64,000 nt of DNA from Dinoroseobacter sp013215265. Its GTDB lineage: Bacteria; Pseudomonadota; Alphaproteobacteria; Rhodobacterales; Rhodobacteraceae. The stretch spans positions 1,674,001 to 1,738,000 of the forward strand of contig OY829366.1 in assembly GCA_963691755.1 (NCBI GenBank), in the 5' to 3' direction. How positions within the stretch are numbered: the stretch's first letter is position 1; each line of letters starts with the position of its first letter. Under the pieces are notes generated by a model. That model searched no databases. It had not been told where the DNA came from and saw only the letters and a list, made by a program, of their open reading frames with translations. A program made the position numbers and the translations under genes. This document shows positions 55,255 through 63,643 of this stretch, piece by piece.

Positions 55255-55281
55255 ATGGCGGCCCCAGTTTAGGGCCGCCAT
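55255..55281 (-). promoter_or_regulatory. Stem-loop after ugpB
   Basis: A perfect 10-bp stem (ATGGCGGCCC / GGGCCGCCAT) with a 7-base loop lies 11 bases after the ugpB stop and 36 before ugpA. No T-run follows on the transcribed strand. It probably stabilises the ugpB message over the permease part. Confidence 0.65.
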
Positions 55282-55292
55282 CTTAGTAGTGC

Positions 55293-56597
55293 TTAGTTTG
55301 CAGTGCGCTCAAACCTACGCAGCAGGTCGTTGCCGCGCGATGCAGCGTTGTCGAGAGCTTCCGCGGCAGAGATGTCGCCCGCCCAAAGTGCTTCTAGCTC
55401 TTCGTTGATCACGTCACGGATCTGCACGAAGTTACCGAAACGCAGACCACGGGAGTTCGGCGTAGGAGTGTTGAGGCTCAACTGCTGGATCGCTGTGTCA
55501 GTACCTGGGTTGGATTCGTAGAACCCTTGTTCGGCACTCAGGTCAGCAGCAGCCGTCGTGATTGGCACATAGCCAGTCTCTTGGTGCCACCATGCCTGAA
55601 CGTCAGCCGAGGACAGGTAGGTCATGAATTTGGCCAGACCTTTGTACTCATCACTTTCGTGGCCTTGAAGCGCCCAGAGGGTTGCTCCACCGATGATCGA
55701 GTTCTGCGGTGCGTCGGCCAAAGACGTATCGAGTGGCAGCATAGTCTGACCAAACTCAAACTCCGCCTGCGACTTGATCGAACCGTAATAGGCCGAAGAG
55801 TTCATCCACATGCCGCATTCGCCATTGGTGAACATCGGCAGCGAGTCACCGCGGCGTCCGCCGTACACGAACAAGTTGTCGGCCTGCATGTCAGCAATGT
55901 CCTGAAGACGTGCAGCGACCTTGTCGTTGTTGAATGTGAACTCAGTGTCGAACCCGGCAAAGCCGTTTTCCTGGGTGCCCATCGCCATATTATGCCAAGC
56001 CGAGAAGTTCTCGATCATGACCCAGCTCTGCCAGCCAAATGAGAAGCCGCAGTCCATGCCATTATCTACGAGCGCCTGCGCGGTGGTTTTTACTTCGTCC
56101 CATGTTGACGGAACAGAAGCGCCTGCAGCCGCGAGTGCATCAGCGTTGTACCACAGAACCGGTGTCGAGCTGTTGAACGGCATCGACAGCAGTTCGCCTT
56201 CGGAAGTCTGGTAGTAAGATACAACTGCGGGCAGATATGCAGAACCATCGAATGGTTCACCAGCGTCCGCCATCATCTGCTCGACAGGGTAAACTGCACC
56301 CTTGGCGGCCATCATGGTGGCGGTGCCAACTTCAAAAACCTGAACGAGATGCGGTTGTTCGCCCGCGCGGAAAGCTGCGACGGCAGCAGTCATCGTCTCG
56401 GTATAGTTGCCTTTATATGTCGGTACGACGACATAGTCGCTTTGGCTCGCATTGAAGTCTGCAGCGATCTTATTGACGCGTTCGCCGTTGGTTCCGCCCA
56501 TGGCGTGCCACCAGCTAATTTCGGTCTGTGCTGCTGCGGCGGTTGCTGTGAGCGCAAACGCCGCTGTGCCCGCGAGGAGCATTCCTGAAAGTTTCAT
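55293..56597 (-). CDS. ugpB: sn-Glycerol-3-phosphate ABC transporter binding protein
   Basis: Start at ATG 56597 (MKLSGMLLAG), after AGGGAGG; the longer frame to 56663 crosses the promoter. The 434-residue protein has a signal peptide ending AAAAQ and the UgpB opening TEISWWHAMGGTNGERVNKIAADFN, with FNSSTPVLWYNADAL and MWMNSSAYYGSI further on. It captures glycerol-3-phosphate and glycerophosphodiesters in the periplasm. It is first in ugpB-A-E-C-Q and has a candidate Pho box upstream. Confidence 0.9.
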   Translation of the reverse strand: MKLSGMLLAGTAAFALTATAAAAQTEISWWHAMGGTNGERVNKIAADFNASQSDYVVVPTYKGNYTETMTAAVAAFRAGEQPHLVQVFEVGTATMMAAKGAVYPVEQMMADAGEPFDGSAYLPAVVSYYQTSEGELLSMPFNSSTPVLWYNADALAAAGASVPSTWDEVKTTAQALVDNGMDCGFSFGWQSWVMIENFSAWHNMAMGTQENGFAGFDTEFTFNNDKVAARLQDIADMQADNLFVYGGRRGDSLPMFTNGECGMWMNSSAYYGSIKSQAEFEFGQTMLPLDTSLADAPQNSIIGGATLWALQGHESDEYKGLAKFMTYLSSADVQAWWHQETGYVPITTAAADLSAEQGFYESNPGTDTAIQQLSLNTPTPNSRGLRFGNFVQIRDVINEELEALWAGDISAAEALDNAASRGNDLLRRFERTAN

Positions 56598-56663
56598 CCC
56601 TACCTCCCTGTTAGGATTCAAACATATGCGAAGCAGCATTTGGGAAAGCCAAAAATAATTCAA

Positions 56664-56681
56664 GTGAATTTTTTATGACAT
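56664..56681 (-). promoter_or_regulatory. Candidate Pho box upstream of ugpB
   Basis: Read on the minus strand, ATGTCAT-AAAA-AATTCAC matches the two 7-base halves and 4-base A/T spacer of the PhoB site at 6/7 and 4/7 positions. It lies 67-84 bases before ugpB, an operon usually induced by phosphate starvation. Confidence 0.4.
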
Positions 56682-56753
56682 ATTCTATAATATAGTGTTA
56701 TATTGTGGTCAGCCTATCGAGTATCTCAGGACAATCATCAGAAGACTAAGCCA

Positions 56754-57656
56754 TTGAAGTTTAAACTCCGACAGCTGGAAGCATTCCGTGCCGTTTCGGA
56801 GACGGGAAGCGTCACAAAAGCCGCCGAAAGACTCGAAGTTTCGCAGCCTGCGGTCAGTCGATTGCTGTCTGACTTTTCGGCGTCTGTGGGCTTCGAGCTC
56901 TTTACGCGCAACCGGGGTGGTCTCGAACCAACCAGCGATTCGCGATATCTGCTCGCGGAAGTCCGGCGCATACTCGAAAACCTTGACCACCTTGAAGATT
57001 TGCGTCGAGATCTGACCGAACGAAAACGGGGACATATCCGAATTGCCTGTCTTCCCGGGTTCGCCACCAGCCATCTTCCGGGGGTACTCGTGCGGTTTTT
57101 GAACGAGAGACCCGGTGTCACGATTTCATTGGAACCTGATCGTCCGGAACGGATCCTGGAATGGATCATAGGTGAGCAATATGAATGTGGCCTAACCGAC
57201 GGCTTTCTGGGCCACCCTGCAACGCATAGTCAGGATCTTTTCATCCGATCCGCCTGCATTCTTCCAAAAGGTCATCCGCTTGGCGCAAAGGAAGAAATAT
57301 CGCCGAGCGATCTTGCAGGTGAACAAATGATCCATACGCGACGCGACAGCCAGTTTTTTCAGCACCTCTCTCGGGCGTTTACCGAATGCGGAGAAGAAAT
57401 AAACAGCCTGGTTGAGGTCAGGCAGTTTACCACTGCGTGCACAATGGTCAGCGAAGGTTTGGGGGCCGCTGTTGTCAGTGCCATTGATGCGGAGGCATTC
57501 CGCTCCACCGGGATCATTATCCGGCCGTTTCGGCCCGGTATTTTTCATCGGCTGTCAATCCTCCAACCCGCATCGGGCCCAAGCTCTCCGGTGGTGTTGG
57601 ATTTCGTGGATGCCTTCGTCGAAAGCTTACAGCCATACCTCGCTAAAGAGCCATAG
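56754..57656 (+). CDS. LysR-type regulator between ugp and hyu genes
   Basis: I take the TTG at 56754 (reading MKFKLRQLEAFRAV), the family's usual N-terminus; an upstream TTG at 56703 would add 17 atypical residues. The 300-residue protein has the helix-turn-helix SETGSVTKAAERLEVSQPAVSRLLSDFSASVGFELFTR and a full effector domain. It is divergent from ugpB and 99 bases upstream of hyuA in the same direction. Control of the hydantoinase genes is the likelier role, since ugp fits phosphate control. Confidence 0.8.
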   Translation: MKFKLRQLEAFRAVSETGSVTKAAERLEVSQPAVSRLLSDFSASVGFELFTRNRGGLEPTSDSRYLLAEVRRILENLDHLEDLRRDLTERKRGHIRIACLPGFATSHLPGVLVRFLNERPGVTISLEPDRPERILEWIIGEQYECGLTDGFLGHPATHSQDLFIRSACILPKGHPLGAKEEISPSDLAGEQMIHTRRDSQFFQHLSRAFTECGEEINSLVEVRQFTTACTMVSEGLGAAVVSAIDAEAFRSTGIIIRPFRPGIFHRLSILQPASGPSSPVVLDFVDAFVESLQPYLAKEP

Positions 57657-57675
57657 GTAGAAGTTTTGTAGGACG

Positions 57676-57704
57676 GAGAAGTTTATCAATTTGATTTCTC
57701 CGGG
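57676..57704. promoter_or_regulatory. Nested dyad upstream of hyuA
   Basis: CGGAGAA and TTCTCCG form a perfect 7-bp dyad around an inner ATCAA-T-TTGAT palindrome. It lies 19 bases after the LysR stop and 51 before hyuA. It could be the LysR operator or a weak terminator. Confidence 0.35.
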
Positions 57705-57755
57705 CTCCATCGCCTTAAGTGTCGTGGAGCGTTTACGATTCAGGCAGACCCATTA

Positions 57756-59834
57756 ATGACCTCTCATTCCGTAAGGCTAGGCGTGGATATTGGCGGCACC
57801 TTTACAGATGTCGTTCTGGAAAAATCCGGCGAGCTTTTTTCAACCAAAGTGCTGACAACCTACACGGCCCCTGAAAACGCGATCATTGATGGGATGAAGC
57901 AGGTTTGTGCGAAATCCGGTGTCACACCAGCTGAGATTGACCAGATTATCCATGGAACGACGCTTGCAACAAATGCATTGATCGAGCGACGCGGGGCCAA
58001 GACCGCTCTGATCACCACTGAGGGCTTTCGCGATGTCATCGAGATGCGGACTGAAAGCCGATTTGAGCAGTATGACCTGAACCTCAATCTCCCCGATCCG
58101 CTACTGCCGCGCCAAATGCGCTTCACGGTGCCCGGCCGCGTGAATGCCAACGGCGAAGTCCTGGTAGAACTTGAGCGCGCAGATGTTGAAGCTGTCGTCG
58201 ACCGGATCGCGGAAGCGGGCTTTGAAAGCGTAGCGGTTGGCCTGATCCACTCTTACCTCAATCCAACGCACGAAATTCTAGTACGTGACGTGCTGGCAGA
58301 GAAGCTGCCGAACGTGTCAGTGTCGATCTCATCCGAGGTTTCGCCACAAATGCGCGAGTACGAGCGTTTCAATACCGTCGTTGCCAACGCGTATATCAAG
58401 CCGCTGATGGCCTCTTACCTTGGACGACTTGAGGAACGGTTGCGCAACGAGGGTGTCGGGTGTCGCATCTTCCTGATGCATTCGGGTGGTGGCATCATTT
58501 CCATCCAGAATGCAGCCGATTTCCCCGTCCGTCTTGTCGAAAGTGGCCCTGCGGGTGGCGCAGTCTTTGCGGCCCATATCGCGGCGCGCTACGGGCTCGA
58601 TAAGGTCCTGTCTTTCGACATGGGCGGAACGACGGCCAAGATTTGCCTGATCAAGAACCAGACCCCCAAAACAAGTCGCGTATTTGAGGTCGCCCGAACC
58701 TATCGTTTCAAGAAAGGCTCTGGCATGCCGATCTCTATTCCGGTGATCGATATGGTGGAGATTGGAGCGGGCGGTGGCAGTCTCGCACATGTGGACAGCA
58801 TGCAGCAAATCCGTGTGGGCCCGGAAAGCGCGGGCTCCGAGCCGGGCCCGGCTTGCTATGGACGCGGTGGCGAGCGCCCCGGTGTGACAGATGCAGATCT
58901 TGTGCTGGGTAAACTAGACCCGGATAACTTCGCGGGCGGCTCAATCATCTTGCATCCCGAAAATTCCAGAGCGGCGCTCACGGTGCATCTCGGGACGAAG
59001 CTCGATATGGACCCGGCAGAGGCGGCTTTTGGTGTGGCCGAGGTTGTTGACGAAAACATGGCCAATGCCGCCCGCGTTCATGCTGTGGAAAATGGTGAAG
59101 ATCTGAGCGAATACACCATGATTGCGTTTGGCGGTGCAGCGCCGCTTCATGCCGGACGTCTTTGCGAGAAGCTGGGTGTAGAACGGTTGCTGGTTCCGCC
59201 TGGCGCGGGTGTCGGTTCTGCGATCGGGTTCCTGAGAGCACCTTTCAGCTTCGAGGCTAATCGTTCGGTTTATATGAAGCTAAGCGATTTCGATGCTGAG
59301 AAAATCAAAATCCTGCTGTCGGATCTGAAGACCGAGGCGACTGGATTTGTGCGGACCTGCGACGCGGTCAGCCCCATTTTTTCGGAGTTCAAAGTTTACA
59401 TGCGGTATACCGGTCAGGGGTGGGAAATCCCGATCGATCTGACGGAAGACCAAGCGATGAACCCTGATGTCAGAACTTTCGAGGCACGTTTCGAGGAGGA
59501 TTATACGAAGCTGTTCGGGCGCCCCGTTTCCGGAATGGATATCGAAATCACTGTCTGGTCCGTGAATGCTACGACGCCCTCCGAAAACGTGGCCCGTATC
59601 GCAGAAACCGATGGGACCGCTCCTGTCGGTCTGGATAGCTCACGCCGGCTCTTTGATGCAGCCACTAACAGCTTTGTAGATGCTCATGTGATCAACCGAA
59701 AGGCGATGGACGTGGGACAACGCGCGCAAGGGCCAGCGGCTTTGACCGAGGATGAAACAACCATCATTGTGCCCGCCAGCCGAGATGCAATCCGACAGCC
59801 TGATGGCTGTATCGACGTTGTGATGAAGAGGTAA
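57756..59834 (+). CDS. hyuA: Hydantoinase/oxoprolinase A subunit
   Basis: This 692-residue protein has the ATP-binding fold of the family: LGVDIGGTFTDVVLE at the N-terminus, IIHGTTLATNALIERRG, LVESGPAGGAVFAAH, the second phosphate loop FDMGGTTAKICLI and MIAFGGAAPLHAG. With HyuB it forms ATP-dependent N-methylhydantoinase, 5-oxoprolinase or acetone/acetophenone carboxylase-type enzymes that open a ring or carboxylate. The exact substrate cannot be read. The downstream gene is 5 bases away. The start lacks a strong ribosome site but fits the family. Confidence 0.85.
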   Translation: MTSHSVRLGVDIGGTFTDVVLEKSGELFSTKVLTTYTAPENAIIDGMKQVCAKSGVTPAEIDQIIHGTTLATNALIERRGAKTALITTEGFRDVIEMRTESRFEQYDLNLNLPDPLLPRQMRFTVPGRVNANGEVLVELERADVEAVVDRIAEAGFESVAVGLIHSYLNPTHEILVRDVLAEKLPNVSVSISSEVSPQMREYERFNTVVANAYIKPLMASYLGRLEERLRNEGVGCRIFLMHSGGGIISIQNAADFPVRLVESGPAGGAVFAAHIAARYGLDKVLSFDMGGTTAKICLIKNQTPKTSRVFEVARTYRFKKGSGMPISIPVIDMVEIGAGGGSLAHVDSMQQIRVGPESAGSEPGPACYGRGGERPGVTDADLVLGKLDPDNFAGGSIILHPENSRAALTVHLGTKLDMDPAEAAFGVAEVVDENMANAARVHAVENGEDLSEYTMIAFGGAAPLHAGRLCEKLGVERLLVPPGAGVGSAIGFLRAPFSFEANRSVYMKLSDFDAEKIKILLSDLKTEATGFVRTCDAVSPIFSEFKVYMRYTGQGWEIPIDLTEDQAMNPDVRTFEARFEEDYTKLFGRPVSGMDIEITVWSVNATTPSENVARIAETDGTAPVGLDSSRRLFDAATNSFVDAHVINRKAMDVGQRAQGPAALTEDETTIIVPASRDAIRQPDGCIDVVMKR

Positions 59835-59839
59835 GACGC

Positions 59840-61549
59840 ATGGCACACGAACAGTCCAAAGTCGCTTATCAGGTCATGTGGAATCGATTGATTTCGGTTG
59901 TTGAAGAACAGGCGCAGGCGCTTGTCCGCACAGCGTTTTCAACCTCAGTGCGCGAGGCCGGTGACCTCTCAGCGGGCGTCTACGACACGCATGGCAATAT
60001 GCTTGCACAGGCCGTGACCGGCACGCCCGGCCACGTGAACGCGATGGCAGATGCGGTTGCCCATTTCATCCGTCGGATCGGGCGGCAAAACATGTTCGAG
60101 GGTGATATCTACATCACCAATGACCCATGGGAAGGAACCGGCCACCTGCACGATATCACCATGGTGACGCCGTCTTTCAAAGACGGTGTTCTGGTGGGGT
60201 TTTTCGGATGCACGGCCCATATCGTTGATATCGGTGGTCGGGGCTTTGGTGCGGATGCACACAGCGTCTACGAAGAAGGGCTCTACATCCCGATCATGAA
60301 GTTCGCCGACGGTGGCAACGTGGATGAAACACTCCTTCGCATCATCCGGGGCAACGTACGCGAGCCAGACCAGTTGATCGGCGACATCTACGCGCTGGCA
60401 ACCTGCAACGAGATCGGCCATCGCCGTCTGATTGATATGATGGAAGAGTTCGAGCTCGCCAATCTGGACGGTATCGCTGCATTCATTCTTGAGAATTCCC
60501 GCCGCGCGACGATCGAGGCCATCGCGGCCCTGCCGCAAACCTCGGCGACGGGCGAAATGACCATGGACGGCTTCGATGTGCCGATCACGTTGAAGGTGAA
60601 AGTCAGCGTGGAAGGGGATCGGATCGTCACTGACTTCGCAGGCACGTCGGGCGTCGATAAGAAAGGTATCAACTGTCCTCTGGTCTACACCAAGGCCTAC
60701 GCGTGTTACGCGCTCAAGGTCGCGATTGCGCCCGAGATCCCGAACAATGCAGCCTCGCTCGCGCCGTTCGAGATCGCAGCGCCTGAGAATACGATTGTTA
60801 ATGCTCTGCACCCTGCGCCCGTCGCGTTGCGCCATATCGTGGGGCATTTCGTGCCTGACGCGGTCTATGACGCGTTCGACAAGATTGTGCCGGGTCTGGT
60901 TCCCGCCGAAGGCGCGGGATGCTTGTGTAACTTCCAGGTCAGCTTGCGCCCGCGCTCCGATGCGCCAGCGCCAGAAGATGCGCGGCGTTCTGAAGTTCTG
61001 ACCTTTAATTCAGGGGGCTCCGGTGCGCGCCCTGATCATGACGGAATGAACGCCACTGCGTTCCCGTCAGGTGTCATGACAATGCCGATTGAGGCCACGG
61101 AACATGCAGGCCCTGTCATCATCTGGCGCAAGGAACTGCGCCCCGACAGCGGCGGTGCGGGAAAAACGCGCGGTGGTTTGGGGCAGTACATGGAGGTCGG
61201 TGCTCAGGACGGCTACGAGTTCGACTTTCAGGCCATGTTTGATCGCAGCCAACACCCTGCGCGTGGGCGGCGCGGTGGACAGGACGGTGCGGCGACGACG
61301 ATTGCGCAAGACGACGGATCGGCGATGCGGGTCAAAGGCAAACAATTCGTGCCACATGGGCGCAAGGTGGTCATGGCCTTCCCCGGAGGCGCCGGATACG
61401 GCCAGCCGGCTGAGCGCTCCAAAGACCTGGTGAAGCGCGATCTTGCACGTGGCTACATTTCCGATGAGACGGCTCAGCGGGACTATGGCTTGTCTGCCGA
61501 GGAAATTGCGGCCGTGCATTCTGCCGTCGCAAGGGGAGGGCAGATATGA
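59840..61549 (+). CDS. hyuB: Hydantoinase/oxoprolinase B subunit
   Basis: The 569-residue protein carries typical HyuB segments: VMWNRLISVVEEQAQALVRTAFSTSVREAGDLSAGVYD, VTGTPGHVNAMADAV, ITNDPWEGTGHLHDITMVTP and the C-terminal GGAGYGQPAERS. It is the partner of HyuA and the pair is co-transcribed. With a single A and a single B gene the set resembles hydantoinase/5-oxoprolinase rather than acetone carboxylase, which has a third, small subunit. Confidence 0.85.
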   Translation: MAHEQSKVAYQVMWNRLISVVEEQAQALVRTAFSTSVREAGDLSAGVYDTHGNMLAQAVTGTPGHVNAMADAVAHFIRRIGRQNMFEGDIYITNDPWEGTGHLHDITMVTPSFKDGVLVGFFGCTAHIVDIGGRGFGADAHSVYEEGLYIPIMKFADGGNVDETLLRIIRGNVREPDQLIGDIYALATCNEIGHRRLIDMMEEFELANLDGIAAFILENSRRATIEAIAALPQTSATGEMTMDGFDVPITLKVKVSVEGDRIVTDFAGTSGVDKKGINCPLVYTKAYACYALKVAIAPEIPNNAASLAPFEIAAPENTIVNALHPAPVALRHIVGHFVPDAVYDAFDKIVPGLVPAEGAGCLCNFQVSLRPRSDAPAPEDARRSEVLTFNSGGSGARPDHDGMNATAFPSGVMTMPIEATEHAGPVIIWRKELRPDSGGAGKTRGGLGQYMEVGAQDGYEFDFQAMFDRSQHPARGRRGGQDGAATTIAQDDGSAMRVKGKQFVPHGRKVVMAFPGGAGYGQPAERSKDLVKRDLARGYISDETAQRDYGLSAEEIAAVHSAVARGGQI

Positions 61550-61633
61550 ACGCCCGATCCCCATCGCAGCAAAACCTGTAGGCAGGTTAGGCGCGAATAG
61601 ATCGTCGCGCATTTGAATTCCAATAAAGCATAT

Positions 61634-61648
61634 GTTCACTTTCTGTTC
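61634..61648 (+). promoter_or_regulatory. LexA (SOS) box upstream of imuA
   Basis: GTTC-ACTTTCT-GTTC is an exact copy of the alphaproteobacterial LexA site GTTC-N7-GTTC. It ends 20 bases before the imuA start, where LexA would block transcription of the mutasome operon until DNA damage. Confidence 0.85.
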
Positions 61649-61668
61649 TGGTGCGCTAAAATAGGGGC

Positions 61669-62250
61669 ATGACGGCTGCCATCACCGATCATTTCCCGCT
61701 CCGACAGGGCCGCGCGCATGAAGTGTGCGGGGCTGGGGCTTATGGCTTTGCCTGCGCGCTGGCCGGGCAGCTTGGGGGCAATGTCATGTGGATCCGTGAA
61801 GACTGGCAGCCAGAACTGCTTAACCCTGAAGGCTTTTTGCCGTTCTTTGATCCACGCAAGCTTCTGTTTGCCAAAGGGCAATCTCAGGTTGACGTTCTGG
61901 CGTCGGGTGAAGAAGCGTTGCGCTCTGGGGCGGTAAATCTCACCGTGATGGAGCTGTCAAAACCGATTGGTCTGACCGAAGGGCGGCGTTTGCAACTTGC
62001 GGCAGAGGCGGGCAAATCCACCGGGCTTTGCATCATCTCCGAGGGCATGGGCAGCAATGCGGCTGAATCGCGTTGGCGCTGTGCGCCCATTTTCGACCCC
62101 GCTGACTCGACTCTCATTCGGTGGGAGATTATTAAGAACAAATCAGGAACATTAACTGGGTGGGATCTACGCTGGGATGCAGAAACGCGTCGTATCACTG
62201 TGGTTTCCAAGGCTGGCCACCGACCGGCACCTGCGCACGCGCGCGGTTGA
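61669..62250 (+). CDS. imuA: ImuA, SOS mutasome RecA-like accessory protein
   Basis: This 193-residue protein resembles the short alphaproteobacterial ImuA (RecA/SulA-like): RQGRAHEVCGAGAYGFACALAGQLGG, VMWIREDWQPELLNPEGF and CIISEGMGSNAAESRWRC. ImuA helps recruit or regulate the error-prone polymerase set. It overlaps imuB by 74 bases, typical of this compact operon, and is preceded by a perfect LexA box. Confidence 0.8.
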   Translation: MTAAITDHFPLRQGRAHEVCGAGAYGFACALAGQLGGNVMWIREDWQPELLNPEGFLPFFDPRKLLFAKGQSQVDVLASGEEALRSGAVNLTVMELSKPIGLTEGRRLQLAAEAGKSTGLCIISEGMGSNAAESRWRCAPIFDPADSTLIRWEIIKNKSGTLTGWDLRWDAETRRITVVSKAGHRPAPAHARG

Positions 62251-63643
62251 AGGGCCATTCGCGCTGACCCATCACCATGCCAATACCGATCGCATCTTCT
62301 GCCTGAATGAAGCGGCTGAACGCCAGGGTCTGCATCGCGGTATGGGCTATTCCGATGCCCGCGCTTTCTGTCCCGATCTGCAAAGCCATCCCGCGAACCT
62401 GCAAGAAGATGCGCGTTTCCAAAGGGTGCTGGCGCGCTGGGCCAAGCGCTATTGCCCTTGGGTGGGGCTGGAAGGCGAGGATGGGTTGGTGCTCAACATT
62501 ACCGGCTCAGCCCATCTCTTCGGGGGGGAAGAGGCGATGCTGCATGACATGCGCGCGCGTCTTTCCCGCGCGGGTTTTCTGTCCCGCATCGGTCTGGCCG
62601 ACACGCGTGGAGCGGCCTGGGCGCTTGCGCATCACGCACCGGGGATTGCACCGCCCGGGCAATCTCTCCAGGCTATTGCAGCCTTGCCCGTTATGGCTCT
62701 GCGCCTGAAGGAGACGGTCAGCACATCCTTGCAACGGGTTGGTATTCGCACGATTGCAGATCTTGTCGCCGTGCCGCGCGCCACGGTTACACGGCGGTTT
62801 GGTCGCGAAGTGCTCTTGCGCCTTGATCAAGCGCTGGGAGGTCAGGGGGAAGACATCTCTCCTGTGCCGGATCCTCCCAGCTATCAGATGCGTATCAGCC
62901 TGCCTGAGCCCATCGGTTTGGCCGCTGATGTGCAGGCCGGGGTGGAACGCTTGCTGGACCCGCTTTGTGCGCGGCTAAAGGCCAATGATATGGGCGCACG
63001 CAAACTGGAACTCATCTTGCGCCGCGTGGATCAGAATGCCCAATCGGTTGAGCTGCGTCTTGCACGTCCCATGCGCGACCCACATCGTATTCTACCCTTG
63101 TTTGAACGTGGTATCCGTGAGGTTGATGCAGGTTACGGCATCGACCAGATGCGCCTCGTTGCCACCCAGGTCGAACCCCAGCCTGCGCGGCAGATCACCC
63201 ATGTTCAGGGCGCACCAACCGACAAGCTTGATGATCTGGTCACGCGGATCGGCAATCGCATCGGGCTTGAAAATGTACAACGTTTCCTGCCCGCCGACAG
63301 CCATATCCCCGAACGTAGCCATATCATCGCACCTGCTGCCTGGTCCGAGCCGGCCGGAGGATGGGCTGTGGTGCGCGATCGCCCGATCAGGCTCTTTGCG
63401 CCTGAACCGGTTGCCGCCACGGGCCGCATCCCGCCCAGACATCTGCGCTGGCGGCGCATGGCGCTCGCGGTTGAACGGGTCACAGGTCCTGAACGCATTG
63501 CTCCTGAATGGTGGTTGCCTGATGACAACTGGCGGTCTGGCGTGCGGGATTACTGGAAGGTGGAAACGCGGCAGGGTCGACGGCTCTGGATGTTCTACAC
63601 ACCGCAAAACCCGGGCTGGTTCGTGCAGGGTGAATTCGCATGA
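62177..63643 (+). CDS. imuB: ImuB, Y-family polymerase-like mutasome hub
   Basis: This 488-residue protein begins KRVVSLWFPRLATDRHL, as ImuB proteins do. The Y-family palm, fingers and thumb-like regions follow (GLEGEDGLVLNITGSAHLFGGEEA, LSRIGLADTRGAAWALAHH, GIRTIADLVAVPR). The catalytic acidic residues of active Y-family polymerases (a first-strand DxD and an SxDE) are absent here, as in other ImuB proteins, which act as a scaffold binding the beta clamp, DnaE2 and ImuA. Its stop overlaps the dnaE2 start by four bases. Confidence 0.85.
   Translation: MQKRVVSLWFPRLATDRHLRTRAVEGPFALTHHHANTDRIFCLNEAAERQGLHRGMGYSDARAFCPDLQSHPANLQEDARFQRVLARWAKRYCPWVGLEGEDGLVLNITGSAHLFGGEEAMLHDMRARLSRAGFLSRIGLADTRGAAWALAHHAPGIAPPGQSLQAIAALPVMALRLKETVSTSLQRVGIRTIADLVAVPRATVTRRFGREVLLRLDQALGGQGEDISPVPDPPSYQMRISLPEPIGLAADVQAGVERLLDPLCARLKANDMGARKLELILRRVDQNAQSVELRLARPMRDPHRILPLFERGIREVDAGYGIDQMRLVATQVEPQPARQITHVQGAPTDKLDDLVTRIGNRIGLENVQRFLPADSHIPERSHIIAPAAWSEPAGGWAVVRDRPIRLFAPEPVAATGRIPPRHLRWRRMALAVERVTGPERIAPEWWLPDDNWRSGVRDYWKVETRQGRRLWMFYTPQNPGWFVQGEFA

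Noticed and set aside
59969..60847. 292-codon open frame on the minus strand opposite hyuB
   Set aside because: Shadow of the high third-position GC in hyuB; Arg/Asp/His-rich and without a family.
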